Below, in pieces: positions 53,284 to 61,344 of a stretch of 64,000 bases of DNA. The notes under the pieces are model-generated. The model worked only from the letters and a program-made list of their open reading frames with translations, ran no database searches and was not told where the DNA came from. Location: the NCBI RefSeq assembly GCF_000517085.1, contig NZ_KI912107.1, positions 5,639,980 through 5,703,979 of the forward strand. Direction: 5' to 3'. The position numbers were made by a program, and so were the translations under genes. Each line of letters begins with the position of its first letter. Position 1 is the first letter of the stretch. This DNA is from Saccharicrinis fermentans DSM 9555 = JCM 21142 (GTDB lineage Bacteria; Bacteroidota; Bacteroidia; Bacteroidales; Marinilabiliaceae).

Positions 53284-56200
53284 ATGCTATTGGTAATGAG
53301 GAGATTGAATTGTGTATTGGTGGTGTTGCTTTGTTTTTTTGTGTTTTCTTGTGTTGCATTGGCACAAGAATATCAAGTAAGTTATTTATCGGTCAATGAT
53401 GGGCTCTCGCATAATCAAGTAACTTCTATTATCAAAGATAATGATGGTTTCATGTGGTTTGGTACACGTGGTGGACTGAATAGATATGATGGTTATGAGT
53501 TTAAACATTATAAACCATCGGACAAGGGTGATAAGACATTGCACCATCCATCGGTTGAAGTACTGTATAAAGCCAAAGACGGTGAAATTTATATAGGTAC
53601 AAAGTCTGCAGGTTACAGTTTGTATAGGCCAGATAAAGAGTTGTTTATGGCGAACGAATATCTCATGGAGAATTCGGATTTGCGAATCATTTCATTTTAT
53701 GAAGATCATCAAAAAAATATTTGGGCGGGCACCTGGTCTAGTGGATTAATTAGCTTATCTCAAGATCAAGATTCGGTGCATTTTTATTCGAAAATTAAAA
53801 AGGTGTCGGCTATAATTCAAACGCCTGACAGCAAAGTTTGGTTGGGAAGTAGAGAATCTATATGGATGAAGGAAAAAGATCATGAATTGCAGCGATTAAA
53901 GCGCATGAAGGCTGGTTTTTATGAGATTACCGAGATGGCATATGATGAGTCTGAAGATTGTATTTGGTGTGTAGGCTGGAACTTGGGCTTGGTGAAATTT
54001 GATTATAAAAACCTTCGTTATACCGAATATGAAATTAGAGGTAGTAAAGGAAAAAAGTTGTCTTCCTATTCTTTATTAAAAGATAAGAACGGAAAAATAT
54101 GGGTAGGTACCTGGGGGGAAGGGTTATATACCTTTGATCAGAATAATGATACCTTTCAAAAGGTTAATCTTAGTCAGTATTCTCAAGCTGACGAAATGAT
54201 ACAACCAACTGTTATTTTAGATATATTTCAGGAAGATAATGGAGATATATGGCTAGGTACACATAGGGGAATCGTGCGGCTTTCTGCAAAAGGGCAGTTT
54301 AATGTTGCAAAAGGCTGGAGAGAATTGGGTGACGAAAAAATGGTGTCATCTATAGTTGTGGATTCTCAGGATAAGTTGTGGATGGCCACCACGGATTATT
54401 TGTATCAGTATTCGAATAAGCGCTTGCGTCGATACAACATGAAGAGGAACACTATTGATGGATTTTCGAATGTGGGTATTGGTCAGTTAGTATACGATCA
54501 GGGAGATATTTTTGTCTGTTTTGATGTGGGTGTTCTGTTGGGAAAAAAGAATAAGGATGGTTCCTTTGTTTTTGTCAATGCGCAAGAAGAACTGAAGATT
54601 CCTGGCTTAAATGGGATTAATAAGGTGAGGGATATTAAGCGTTATGGCGATGAGCTTTGGTTGGCAACCCAACAAAAGGGTCTGTACTTATATGTGAAGA
54701 AAGGGAATCAATATGTTTTCAAAAGAAATTTTACAGGTGCCAACTTGAAAGGCCAACTCAAAGATACACGTGTGACTGGTGTTTTTAGAGACAAGAACAA
54801 TGTAATGTGGGTATCCACCTACAAAGGATTGTATAAATATAATTCCGATGAGAGCGTTTTTATTTCCATTGAAGATTATTTGCAGGATGGTAAGCGTTTG
54901 CAATGTGATATCATACTTTGCTCATATGTTGATCAGGATAATAACATATGGTTTGGTACTCCATGCGGGTTGAATCAATTGGTTCAGAGTGATGAGTATG
55001 TCTTCTCCTTGAAAGAATATACCCAGGCGGACGGGTTGCCTGATGATTATATTAATTCAATTATTGAGGATGATGGAGGGGATATTTGGGTGAGTACCAA
55101 TGGTGGATTGTCGAAATTAAATGTGAAAACACAGGCGTTTTCGAACTTTAATCAACTGGATGGTATAGAAGGAAGTTCTTTTATAGAGGCAGCAGGATGT
55201 AAGGCAAAGGATGGTGTTCTATATTTTGCAGGGGACGAAGGGGTTGTTTATTTTAACCCGAAATCGATTCTCTATAACGATTATAATCCGGAGATAGTTG
55301 TTACCAGTTTTAAGGTATTAAACCATGAAGTGAATTATGATGAGAAAGGTATCCTTAGTAAAAATATCAACGAAACCCAACGTATTGTATTGGGATATAA
55401 AGAAAAAGAATTTTCCATTGAATTTGCGTCCTTAGATTATAAGGCGCCTAAGTTAAACCATTATGCCTATCAGCTTAAAGGGTATAATGATCGTATGGTA
55501 TATATTGGTTCTCGTCGTCATGTATCCTTTAATAATCTTAGTCCTGGTGATTATACATTAATATTGAAAGGTACCAATAGTAATGGGGTATGGAGCGATA
55601 AGCAGTATGAGGTGGATATAACGATTAAGCCTGCTCCGTGGAAAACTTGGTATGCTATCTTAATTTATATAGTCGTTATTTTTGGAGGAGTGGTCGCGAT
55701 TAGCTGGGTTGGTGTGCGACAAGAACGTTTGACCAATAGTATTGAAGTGGAGCGATATCAGCGCCAACAGGAGACCGAATTGAATGAATATAAGTTCAGG
55801 TTTTTTACGAATATATCCCATGAGTTACGGACCCCTTTAACCCTTATTCTGGCTCCCATTAATGAGTTAATAAAAAAAGAAACGCAGGAGTGGGAGTCTG
55901 GATATTTGAAGGATAAGCTTCGGTTAATTTATCAGAATGCCAAAAAGTTGCATAATCTGATTGACTTATTGTTGGAGTTTAGAAAGATGGAAGCCGGAAA
56001 GTTAAAGCTTGAAGTTGAGGAGGTTGATTTTAAGGAGTTTGCAGGTTCGGTGGTCGAAAGCTTTGCGGAGTTGGCCAAGAGTAAACAGGTGGTTTATTCA
56101 GGAGTGTTTGATGGAGATGACTGGCGTTGTTTTGTGGATACGGATAAGATGGGTATGGTGATAAATAATTTGCTTTCAAATGCTTTTAAGTATGCCGGGC

Positions 56201-57336
56201 AACCTGGTATGGTTAATGTAAAGGCTAAGTCTTTGGAAGATACCATTGTTTTAGAAGTGATCAATAATGGCCGCGGTATTTCAGAAGATGAATTACAATA
56301 TTTGTTTGAACGTTTTTATCAGGCAGATGGACAGCATCATATGGGAAGTTCTGGTATTGGACTTTCCTTGATTAAAAATTATTTGGATCTGCACCAAGCT
56401 GTCATCAAAGTACAAAGTAAGCGCAATGAGCTGACTTCATTTGTCATCACCTTAAAGAAGGGAAGAGAGCATTTGAGGGATGAAGATATACGAGTGTGTG
56501 ACAAAAGGCCAGCCCTGCCTGTTGAACCTATTTATTCAAGCCATAAGAAGCTAACACGATCCCTGAATGTGGGTGCGAAAGGTGCCCGGGTATTGGTGGT
56601 GGAGGACAACGCGGAGCTTAGGTCTTATATTGTAGAATTGTTAGAGGTGCATTATCATGTACTGGAAGCAGAAAATGGACTGGAAGGGTATGAACTTGTG
56701 GTGGAACATAAGCCTGATTTGGTGATATCAGATGTTATGATGCCTAAGATGGATGGATTTGAGCTTTGCCAAAAAATTAAATTAAATGATACGATATCGC
56801 TCACTCCGGTTATATTATTAACAGCAAAAGCAACACCTCGGGATCAATTGTTTGGTGCTAAAAAGGGGGCTGAAGTATACATGACTAAGCCCTTTGATCC
56901 GGAGCTTTTGCTTGAGAAAAGCAAGATGTTGATTGCCGGCCGAAAAAAAATGTCAGTAGAACTAACTCAAAAGGTAGTGTTGGCTCCAACAAATGCGCCA
57001 ATAACATCCGAGGAGCAGGCGTTTTTGCAGTCGGCCATGAAAGTGATGGAGCAATATTTGGGTGATGTGAACTTTGATGCCCAGAAGTTAGCCAAAGAAA
57101 TGGCAATGAGTAACTCAACTCTTTATAGGAAGACAAAAAAGATCATCAAAAAATCTCCCGCTGAGTTTATTAAGTATATACGTTTTCAAAGGGCTGCTCA
57201 ATTGATTGAAGAAAGTAATCTTACTATTTCTGAAATAGCAGAAAGTATAGGCTATGTGGATTTAAAGAGTTTTAGAAAGATTTTTAAGCAGCAGTATCAT
57301 ATGACTCCTACGGAATTTCGCGAACAAAAAAAATAA
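53284..57336 (+). CDS. hybrid two-component system sensor-regulator (HTCS), second
   Basis: HTCS of 1350 residues from ATG 53284 (alternative ATG 53296 begins MRRLNCVLVVLLCFF; an in-frame TTG at 53278 is unlikely). Signal peptide; periplasmic double propeller (YLSVNDGLSHNQVTSI, MWFGTRGGLNRYDGY, IWVGTWGEGLYTF); Y_Y_Y domain; membrane helix at about 787-808. HisKA has His846 in NISHELRTP; N box NNLLSNAFKYA. The G1 box reads NNGRGI, with Asn where the first HTCS has the usual Asp. The receiver has Asp1150 in ISDVMMPKMDG and Lys in MTKPFDPE; a C-terminal AraC domain follows (FDAQKLAKEMAMSNSTLYRK, IAESIGYVDLKSFRKIFKQQ). It reads toward the GH43/sulfatase-GH16 cluster, its likely target. Confidence 0.95.
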   Translation: MLLVMRRLNCVLVVLLCFFVFSCVALAQEYQVSYLSVNDGLSHNQVTSIIKDNDGFMWFGTRGGLNRYDGYEFKHYKPSDKGDKTLHHPSVEVLYKAKDGEIYIGTKSAGYSLYRPDKELFMANEYLMENSDLRIISFYEDHQKNIWAGTWSSGLISLSQDQDSVHFYSKIKKVSAIIQTPDSKVWLGSRESIWMKEKDHELQRLKRMKAGFYEITEMAYDESEDCIWCVGWNLGLVKFDYKNLRYTEYEIRGSKGKKLSSYSLLKDKNGKIWVGTWGEGLYTFDQNNDTFQKVNLSQYSQADEMIQPTVILDIFQEDNGDIWLGTHRGIVRLSAKGQFNVAKGWRELGDEKMVSSIVVDSQDKLWMATTDYLYQYSNKRLRRYNMKRNTIDGFSNVGIGQLVYDQGDIFVCFDVGVLLGKKNKDGSFVFVNAQEELKIPGLNGINKVRDIKRYGDELWLATQQKGLYLYVKKGNQYVFKRNFTGANLKGQLKDTRVTGVFRDKNNVMWVSTYKGLYKYNSDESVFISIEDYLQDGKRLQCDIILCSYVDQDNNIWFGTPCGLNQLVQSDEYVFSLKEYTQADGLPDDYINSIIEDDGGDIWVSTNGGLSKLNVKTQAFSNFNQLDGIEGSSFIEAAGCKAKDGVLYFAGDEGVVYFNPKSILYNDYNPEIVVTSFKVLNHEVNYDEKGILSKNINETQRIVLGYKEKEFSIEFASLDYKAPKLNHYAYQLKGYNDRMVYIGSRRHVSFNNLSPGDYTLILKGTNSNGVWSDKQYEVDITIKPAPWKTWYAILIYIVVIFGGVVAISWVGVRQERLTNSIEVERYQRQQETELNEYKFRFFTNISHELRTPLTLILAPINELIKKETQEWESGYLKDKLRLIYQNAKKLHNLIDLLLEFRKMEAGKLKLEVEEVDFKEFAGSVVESFAELAKSKQVVYSGVFDGDDWRCFVDTDKMGMVINNLLSNAFKYAGQPGMVNVKAKSLEDTIVLEVINNGRGISEDELQYLFERFYQADGQHHMGSSGIGLSLIKNYLDLHQAVIKVQSKRNELTSFVITLKKGREHLRDEDIRVCDKRPALPVEPIYSSHKKLTRSLNVGAKGARVLVVEDNAELRSYIVELLEVHYHVLEAENGLEGYELVVEHKPDLVISDVMMPKMDGFELCQKIKLNDTISLTPVILLTAKATPRDQLFGAKKGAEVYMTKPFDPELLLEKSKMLIAGRKKMSVELTQKVVLAPTNAPITSEEQAFLQSAMKVMEQYLGDVNFDAQKLAKEMAMSNSTLYRKTKKIIKKSPAEFIKYIRFQRAAQLIEESNLTISEIAESIGYVDLKSFRKIFKQQYHMTPTEFREQKK

Positions 57337-57618
57337 GGTTTTTATCATTCATCTGTGCGATCTATTATTTGCGCTGTCCATGTCTGTTTTATTGCCTGTC
57401 TGAGAAATGGGTAGTACTTGGGATCCTTTCTTTTGATTGTTGTCTGGATGGGTATGTAATGGTCTTATATATAGTAATTTGTCTCTCTTGTGTGATTGGT
57501 TTACACCTCCTCTGTGATAAGCCTCTATTTTCTATTATGACCTATTTAACCCTCTTGTAAGAATGTTGTAATCTATGATAAAACCTTAATAAATGTAAAA
57601 TTGCACAGGTCAATGAGT

Positions 57619-57635
57619 GAGTCTTAAAAAGACTC
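57619..57635 (+). repeat. hairpin ahead of small membrane peptide gene
   Basis: Perfect 7-bp arms GAGTCTT (57619-57625) and AAGACTC (57629-57635) around AAA, 31 bp before the small peptide's ATG. Possibly a leader structure. Confidence 0.4.
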
Positions 57636-57666
57636 GATGCTCAGGAAATAGCAAATACATTAAACC

Positions 57667-57771
57667 ATGGATGAATTACTAAAAGTTATAAAAAGAAGAA
57701 AGCAGGCTAAGCTTACTTTATATGTACTGTTGATTTTTTTTGTAGGTATGGTGTTCATGTTATTCATCTGA
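57667..57771 (+). CDS. small single-pass membrane peptide, 34 residues, hypothetical
   Basis: ATG GAT at 57667 opens a 34-codon frame ending TGA at 57771. The peptide has a charged, basic N-terminal part (MDELLKVIKRRKQAKL) and a hydrophobic C-terminal stretch of about 18 residues (TLYVLLIFFVGMVFMLFI), a textbook layout for a small membrane protein with its N-terminus in the cytoplasm. I recognise no family. It lies downstream of the second HTCS and upstream of the GH43 gene with hairpins on both sides. There is no Shine-Dalgarno-like site, but few genes here have one. It could be a regulatory or leader peptide, or chance. Confidence 0.4.
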   Translation: MDELLKVIKRRKQAKLTLYVLLIFFVGMVFMLFI

Positions 57772-57854
57772 GGAAGAAGGAGAATATATTAAGTTATTAT
57801 ATCTTATGACGAAGCTCTAATACATCATTTGGATAAAATAACAAATATAAGTAG

Positions 57855-57893
57855 TGTGACACAAGCAATGGTATCTGTTCTTCTTGTGTCACA
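57855..57893 (+). promoter_or_regulatory. strong 11-bp inverted repeat upstream of GH43 operon
   Basis: TGTGACACAAG (57855-57865) and CTTGTGTCACA (57883-57893) are perfect reverse complements with a 17-nt loop, ending 49 bp before the GH43 start codon. No T run follows, so it is not a standard terminator. It may be an operator, a leader RNA structure or a relic. Confidence 0.5.
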
Positions 57894-57942
57894 ACGCTTA
57901 CCTACCAAAGGTATAGTAGCAATGATTTAAAATGTGTATATA

Positions 57943-59088
57943 ATGAAGATTAGTTTATTGGCCATCTTGATGGCAGTATTGGTTATAGGTGGATGCAGCA
58001 AACCTAAAGGGGTATTTAAGCCAGGTCAGCTATGGCTTGATAATAACGGTGTCCACTTGAACGCACATGGAGGCGGAATAATGATCCATGATAATACCTA
58101 TTATTGGTTTGGAGAACATAAAACAGAAGGTAAAGCTGGCAATAAAGCCTTGGTGGGCGTGCATTGTTATTCTTCGAAAGATTTATATAATTGGAAAGAT
58201 GAAGGTGTTGCCTTGTCTGTAGTATCTGATACAACAAGTTTAATTGTGAAGGGGTGTGTGATAGAAAGACCAAAGGTTATATTTAATGCTAAGACCAAAA
58301 AGTTTGTTATGTGGTTTCACCACGAGTTAAAGGGTATGGGATATGATGCCGCAATGACTGGTCTGGCAGTGAGTGATCACGTAACCGGACCTTATCAGTA
58401 TATTAAAAGTATGAACCCCAATGCTGGAGTCTGGCCCATCAACTATCCTGATTCTCTAAAAACAAGGAAGGTTGATATGGATACCATTAAACAGTGGTCG
58501 CCAACCTGGCGTAAAGAAGTGGAATTAGGGTATTTCTTGCGACGCGATTTTGAAAAAGGTCAAATGGCCAGAGATATGACTTTGTTTGTGGATGACGATG
58601 GTAAGGCCTATCATATCCATTCATCAGAAAATAATCAGACCTTACATATATCTGAGTTGACAGAGGATTATTTAGGATTCTCAGATAAGTATACAAGGGT
58701 TTTGGAGGGTAAAGCAAATGAAGCTCCTGCCTTGTTTAAGAGAGGGAATCAATATTATATGATAAGTTCCGGTTGTACCGGGTGGAAACCTAATCCTGCA
58801 AGATCGGCTATGGCAACCCATCCACTAGGTAAATGGACCGAGTTGGGTAACCCTAGCCAGGGATCTGAAGAAGATGTAAGAACCACCTTTCATTCGCAAA
58901 GTACTTTTGTCCTTCCTTTGATTGGACAAAAAGATGCTTATGTGTATATGGGCGATCGTTGGGTACCCAATAATGCTATTGATGGTAGATATATATGGTT
59001 GCCTATGGAATTTGAGGCTGATAGACCCATTGTTAAATGGTATGCAGAATGGGATTTGTCAATTTTTAACGAAGGTGAAAATGAATAA
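57943..59088 (+). CDS. GH43 family glycosidase lipoprotein
   Basis: Five-bladed propeller hydrolase of 381 residues. ATG 57943 starts a lipoprotein signal (MKISLLAILMAVLVIGGC); an in-frame GTG at 57934 is unlikely. Pattern: LDNNGVHLNAHGGGIMIHDNT, then YYWFGEHKTEG, YSSKDLYNWKDEG, IERPKVIFNAKTKKFVMWFHH, RDMTLFVDDDGKAYHIHSS, EAPALFKRGNQYYMISSGCTG and FHSQSTFVLP. This is close to the GH43 branch that contains exo-beta-1,3-galactanase-like enzymes (subfamilies such as 24 and 34); I do not assign a subfamily firmly. Its last 8 bp overlap the start of the sulfatase-GH16 gene (ATGAATAA), so translation is probably coupled. Confidence 0.85.
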   Translation: MKISLLAILMAVLVIGGCSKPKGVFKPGQLWLDNNGVHLNAHGGGIMIHDNTYYWFGEHKTEGKAGNKALVGVHCYSSKDLYNWKDEGVALSVVSDTTSLIVKGCVIERPKVIFNAKTKKFVMWFHHELKGMGYDAAMTGLAVSDHVTGPYQYIKSMNPNAGVWPINYPDSLKTRKVDMDTIKQWSPTWRKEVELGYFLRRDFEKGQMARDMTLFVDDDGKAYHIHSSENNQTLHISELTEDYLGFSDKYTRVLEGKANEAPALFKRGNQYYMISSGCTGWKPNPARSAMATHPLGKWTELGNPSQGSEEDVRTTFHSQSTFVLPLIGQKDAYVYMGDRWVPNNAIDGRYIWLPMEFEADRPIVKWYAEWDLSIFNEGENE

Positions 59089-61294
59089 ACTAAGTTATTT
59101 GATGGCTTTATTGTTTTGTTGTGTGATGACATCACATGTTCTGGCACAGCAAAGTATGATCAAGCCTAATGTAATCATTATTTTAACCGACGATCAGGGT
59201 TATGCTGACGTTGGTTTTAATGGTTGTAGAGATATTCCAACACCTAATATTGATCGTATAGCTAATAATGGCGTCCGATTTTCCAGAGCATATGTTACTT
59301 ATTCGGTGTGTGGACCAAGTAGAGCTGGAATCATGACGGGGCGATATCAGGATAGGTTTGGTTTTGGAAGGAATCCCTTGTTGGCACCTAATGATACCAT
59401 GCAAGGACTGCCTTTAACAGAACAAACAATGGCAGAGATGTTGCAACAATCGGGTTATACTTCCATGGCCTTGGGAAAGTGGCATCTGGGAGCACATAAG
59501 TCTCAATATCCCTTAAAAAGAGGCTTTAATGAGTTCTTTGGTTTTCTGGAAGGAGGACATTCCTATTTTCCTCAAGAATGGATCATCAATGATGTCTCGG
59601 AAGTGAAAAAGCAATATGATGGTTATCGCACAAAATTAATGCGTAATAATGGTAGGGTAGAAGAAGGGGAATACATAACGGATGCTCTCTCGCGGGAAGC
59701 TGTTTCTTTTATCCAACGTAAGGCCAATGAACCTTTTTTTATTTATTTGGCCTACAATGCTCCACATGGTCCCTTACAGGCAACTGAGAAATACTTGAAG
59801 CGTTTTGATCATATCACGGATAAAAAACGGAAAACTTATGCTGCCATGGTTAGTGCAGTAGATGATGGTGTGGGCCTCTTGTTGAATAAACTGGATGAGT
59901 TACAACTGACTGATAATACCATGGTCTTTTTCTTGTCTGATAATGGAGGACCTGAACATCACAACGCATCTGATAATGGGGTGTTGCGCGAAGGAAAGAG
60001 TAGCTTGTACGAAGGAGGTATTCATGTGCCTTTTGCCATGCAATGGCCTGGAAAAATACCTTCCGGCATGGTATATGATAAACCTGTTATTTCGCTGGAT
60101 ATATTCGCAACAGCGGCTCACTATGCCGGGGCAACAGCTAAGAATGAGCTTGATGGTGTTAATATCATTCCTTATGTGAAGGGTGAGAAAAAAGAACTGC
60201 CTCATGATTATTTATGTTGGCGAAAATTTGATACCAATGATTATGCAATTGTCAATGGCGATAATAAGGTGGTTAAGTATCGCACAGACAAGGATGCGTT
60301 TTATAATTTGAAAGATGATATTGGAGAAACCACACGCTTGCCTCTCACGGAGAAATATCAGGCTGCTAAAGTTAAATACGAAGAGTGGCAGGATGAGATG
60401 AAAAATCCTGTCTTCCTGGGGTTAATGCAGGATAAAGAATATACTCGCTTAAATCCTAATCGTTTTATAATGGTAAATCCTTACAAGCCGGATAGCTTAG
60501 AGGCATCGGAACCTGAACATTATGAACTTGTTTGGGCTGATGAGTTTGATGAGGATGGAAAACCCAACGAAAAGTATTGGTCCTATGAGAAAGGGTTCGT
60601 GAGAAATAATGAATTGCAATGGTATCAGCCAGATAATGCTAAGGTTAAAGAAGGATTGCTTATTATTGAGGGGAAAAGGGAGAAAGTTAAAAATACATTT
60701 TATGAGAAAGGAAGTAATAATTGGCGAAAAAATAGAAAATATGCAGCGTATACTTCGGCTTGTATTAAAACAGTAGATAAATTTTCTTTTCAGTACGGAA
60801 TTATGGAGGTGCGTGCCCGGATTGATACCAGTATGGGTATGTGGCCTGCTATATGGACTTTGGGGGTTCATAAGCCCTGGCCAGCTAATGGTGAAGTGGA
60901 CCAAATGGAGTATTATCGCCATAATGGTGAAGCTAAAATTCTGGCCAATGCAGCCTGGGCTAGTCAACGAGGAAGGGCCAAATGGGATTCGGAAAAAATA
61001 CCTTTGTCTGAGTTTGTGAATAAACAACCAGATTGGGAACGACGATTTCATGTGTGGAAAATGCATTGGACCGAGGATTTTATCCGTTTATATTTGGACG
61101 ATGAGTTGCTGAACGAAATAGACTTATCTCAAACCATTAATGCAGATGGAAGTAATCCTTTTCACCAAGCACAATATATATTATTAAATTTGGCCATTGG
61201 TGCCCGAGGAGGAGATCCTTCACAAACCATATTTCCACGTAAATATGAGGTTGATTATGTGCGGGTTTTTCAAAAGAAAATAAGTGATAAGTGA
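59081..61294 (+). CDS. sulfatase-GH16 fusion enzyme
   Basis: Bifunctional exported protein of 737 residues. ATG 59081 is chosen because it starts a signal peptide (MNKLSYLMALLFCCVMTSHV); the frame is open further upstream from a TTG at 58922 inside the GH43 gene, which is not credible. Residues about 28-455 are an S1 sulfatase: Cys77 in SVCGPSRAGIMTGRYQ is the formylglycine site, with IILTDDQGYADVGFNG, GKWHLG and FFLSDNGGPEHH as metal and sulfate ligands. Residues about 478-735 are a GH16 domain: ELVWADEFDEDGKPNEKYW, YGIMEVRARIDTSMGMWPAIW, and the catalytic GEVDQMEYY with nucleophile Glu605, Asp607 and acid/base Glu610 (beta-bulge type). Both active sites look complete. It probably cleaves and desulfates a beta-glycan such as a sulfated galactan (inference). 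Confidence 0.92.
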   Translation: MNKLSYLMALLFCCVMTSHVLAQQSMIKPNVIIILTDDQGYADVGFNGCRDIPTPNIDRIANNGVRFSRAYVTYSVCGPSRAGIMTGRYQDRFGFGRNPLLAPNDTMQGLPLTEQTMAEMLQQSGYTSMALGKWHLGAHKSQYPLKRGFNEFFGFLEGGHSYFPQEWIINDVSEVKKQYDGYRTKLMRNNGRVEEGEYITDALSREAVSFIQRKANEPFFIYLAYNAPHGPLQATEKYLKRFDHITDKKRKTYAAMVSAVDDGVGLLLNKLDELQLTDNTMVFFLSDNGGPEHHNASDNGVLREGKSSLYEGGIHVPFAMQWPGKIPSGMVYDKPVISLDIFATAAHYAGATAKNELDGVNIIPYVKGEKKELPHDYLCWRKFDTNDYAIVNGDNKVVKYRTDKDAFYNLKDDIGETTRLPLTEKYQAAKVKYEEWQDEMKNPVFLGLMQDKEYTRLNPNRFIMVNPYKPDSLEASEPEHYELVWADEFDEDGKPNEKYWSYEKGFVRNNELQWYQPDNAKVKEGLLIIEGKREKVKNTFYEKGSNNWRKNRKYAAYTSACIKTVDKFSFQYGIMEVRARIDTSMGMWPAIWTLGVHKPWPANGEVDQMEYYRHNGEAKILANAAWASQRGRAKWDSEKIPLSEFVNKQPDWERRFHVWKMHWTEDFIRLYLDDELLNEIDLSQTINADGSNPFHQAQYILLNLAIGARGGDPSQTIFPRKYEVDYVRVFQKKISDK

Positions 61295-61344
61295 GGCCTA
61301 TTGAATTGAAACGTTTTTTTAATTGTAAGAAACCAGATATAAAA

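Larger units (their letters stand above)
57337..57942. other. 606-bp leader region of the second cluster
   Basis: Between the HTCS stop and the GH43 start. It contains one plausible small coding sequence (57667-57771) and two hairpins (57619-57635 and 57855-57893). An open frame at 57369-57560 starts with TTG and has no recognisable features. No consensus promoter was identified. Confidence 0.5.

Noticed and set aside
53030-53365. Minus-strand open frame of 111 codons overlapping the second HTCS start
   Set aside because: Low-complexity composition, overlaps the signal peptide of a certain gene, and no recognisable domain.
57369-57560. Open frame of 63 codons after the second HTCS gene
   Set aside because: It starts with TTG, is rich in Cys and Leu without a clear topology, and resembles no family I know; treated as chance.
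58922-59080. Upstream extension of the sulfatase-GH16 protein inside the GH43 gene
   Set aside because: It would begin with TTG, hide a clear signal peptide, and translate conserved GH43 sequence in another frame.
60497-61066. Long minus-strand open frame (189 codons) opposite the GH16 domain
   Set aside because: It is the antisense of a conserved catalytic domain and has no family signature.
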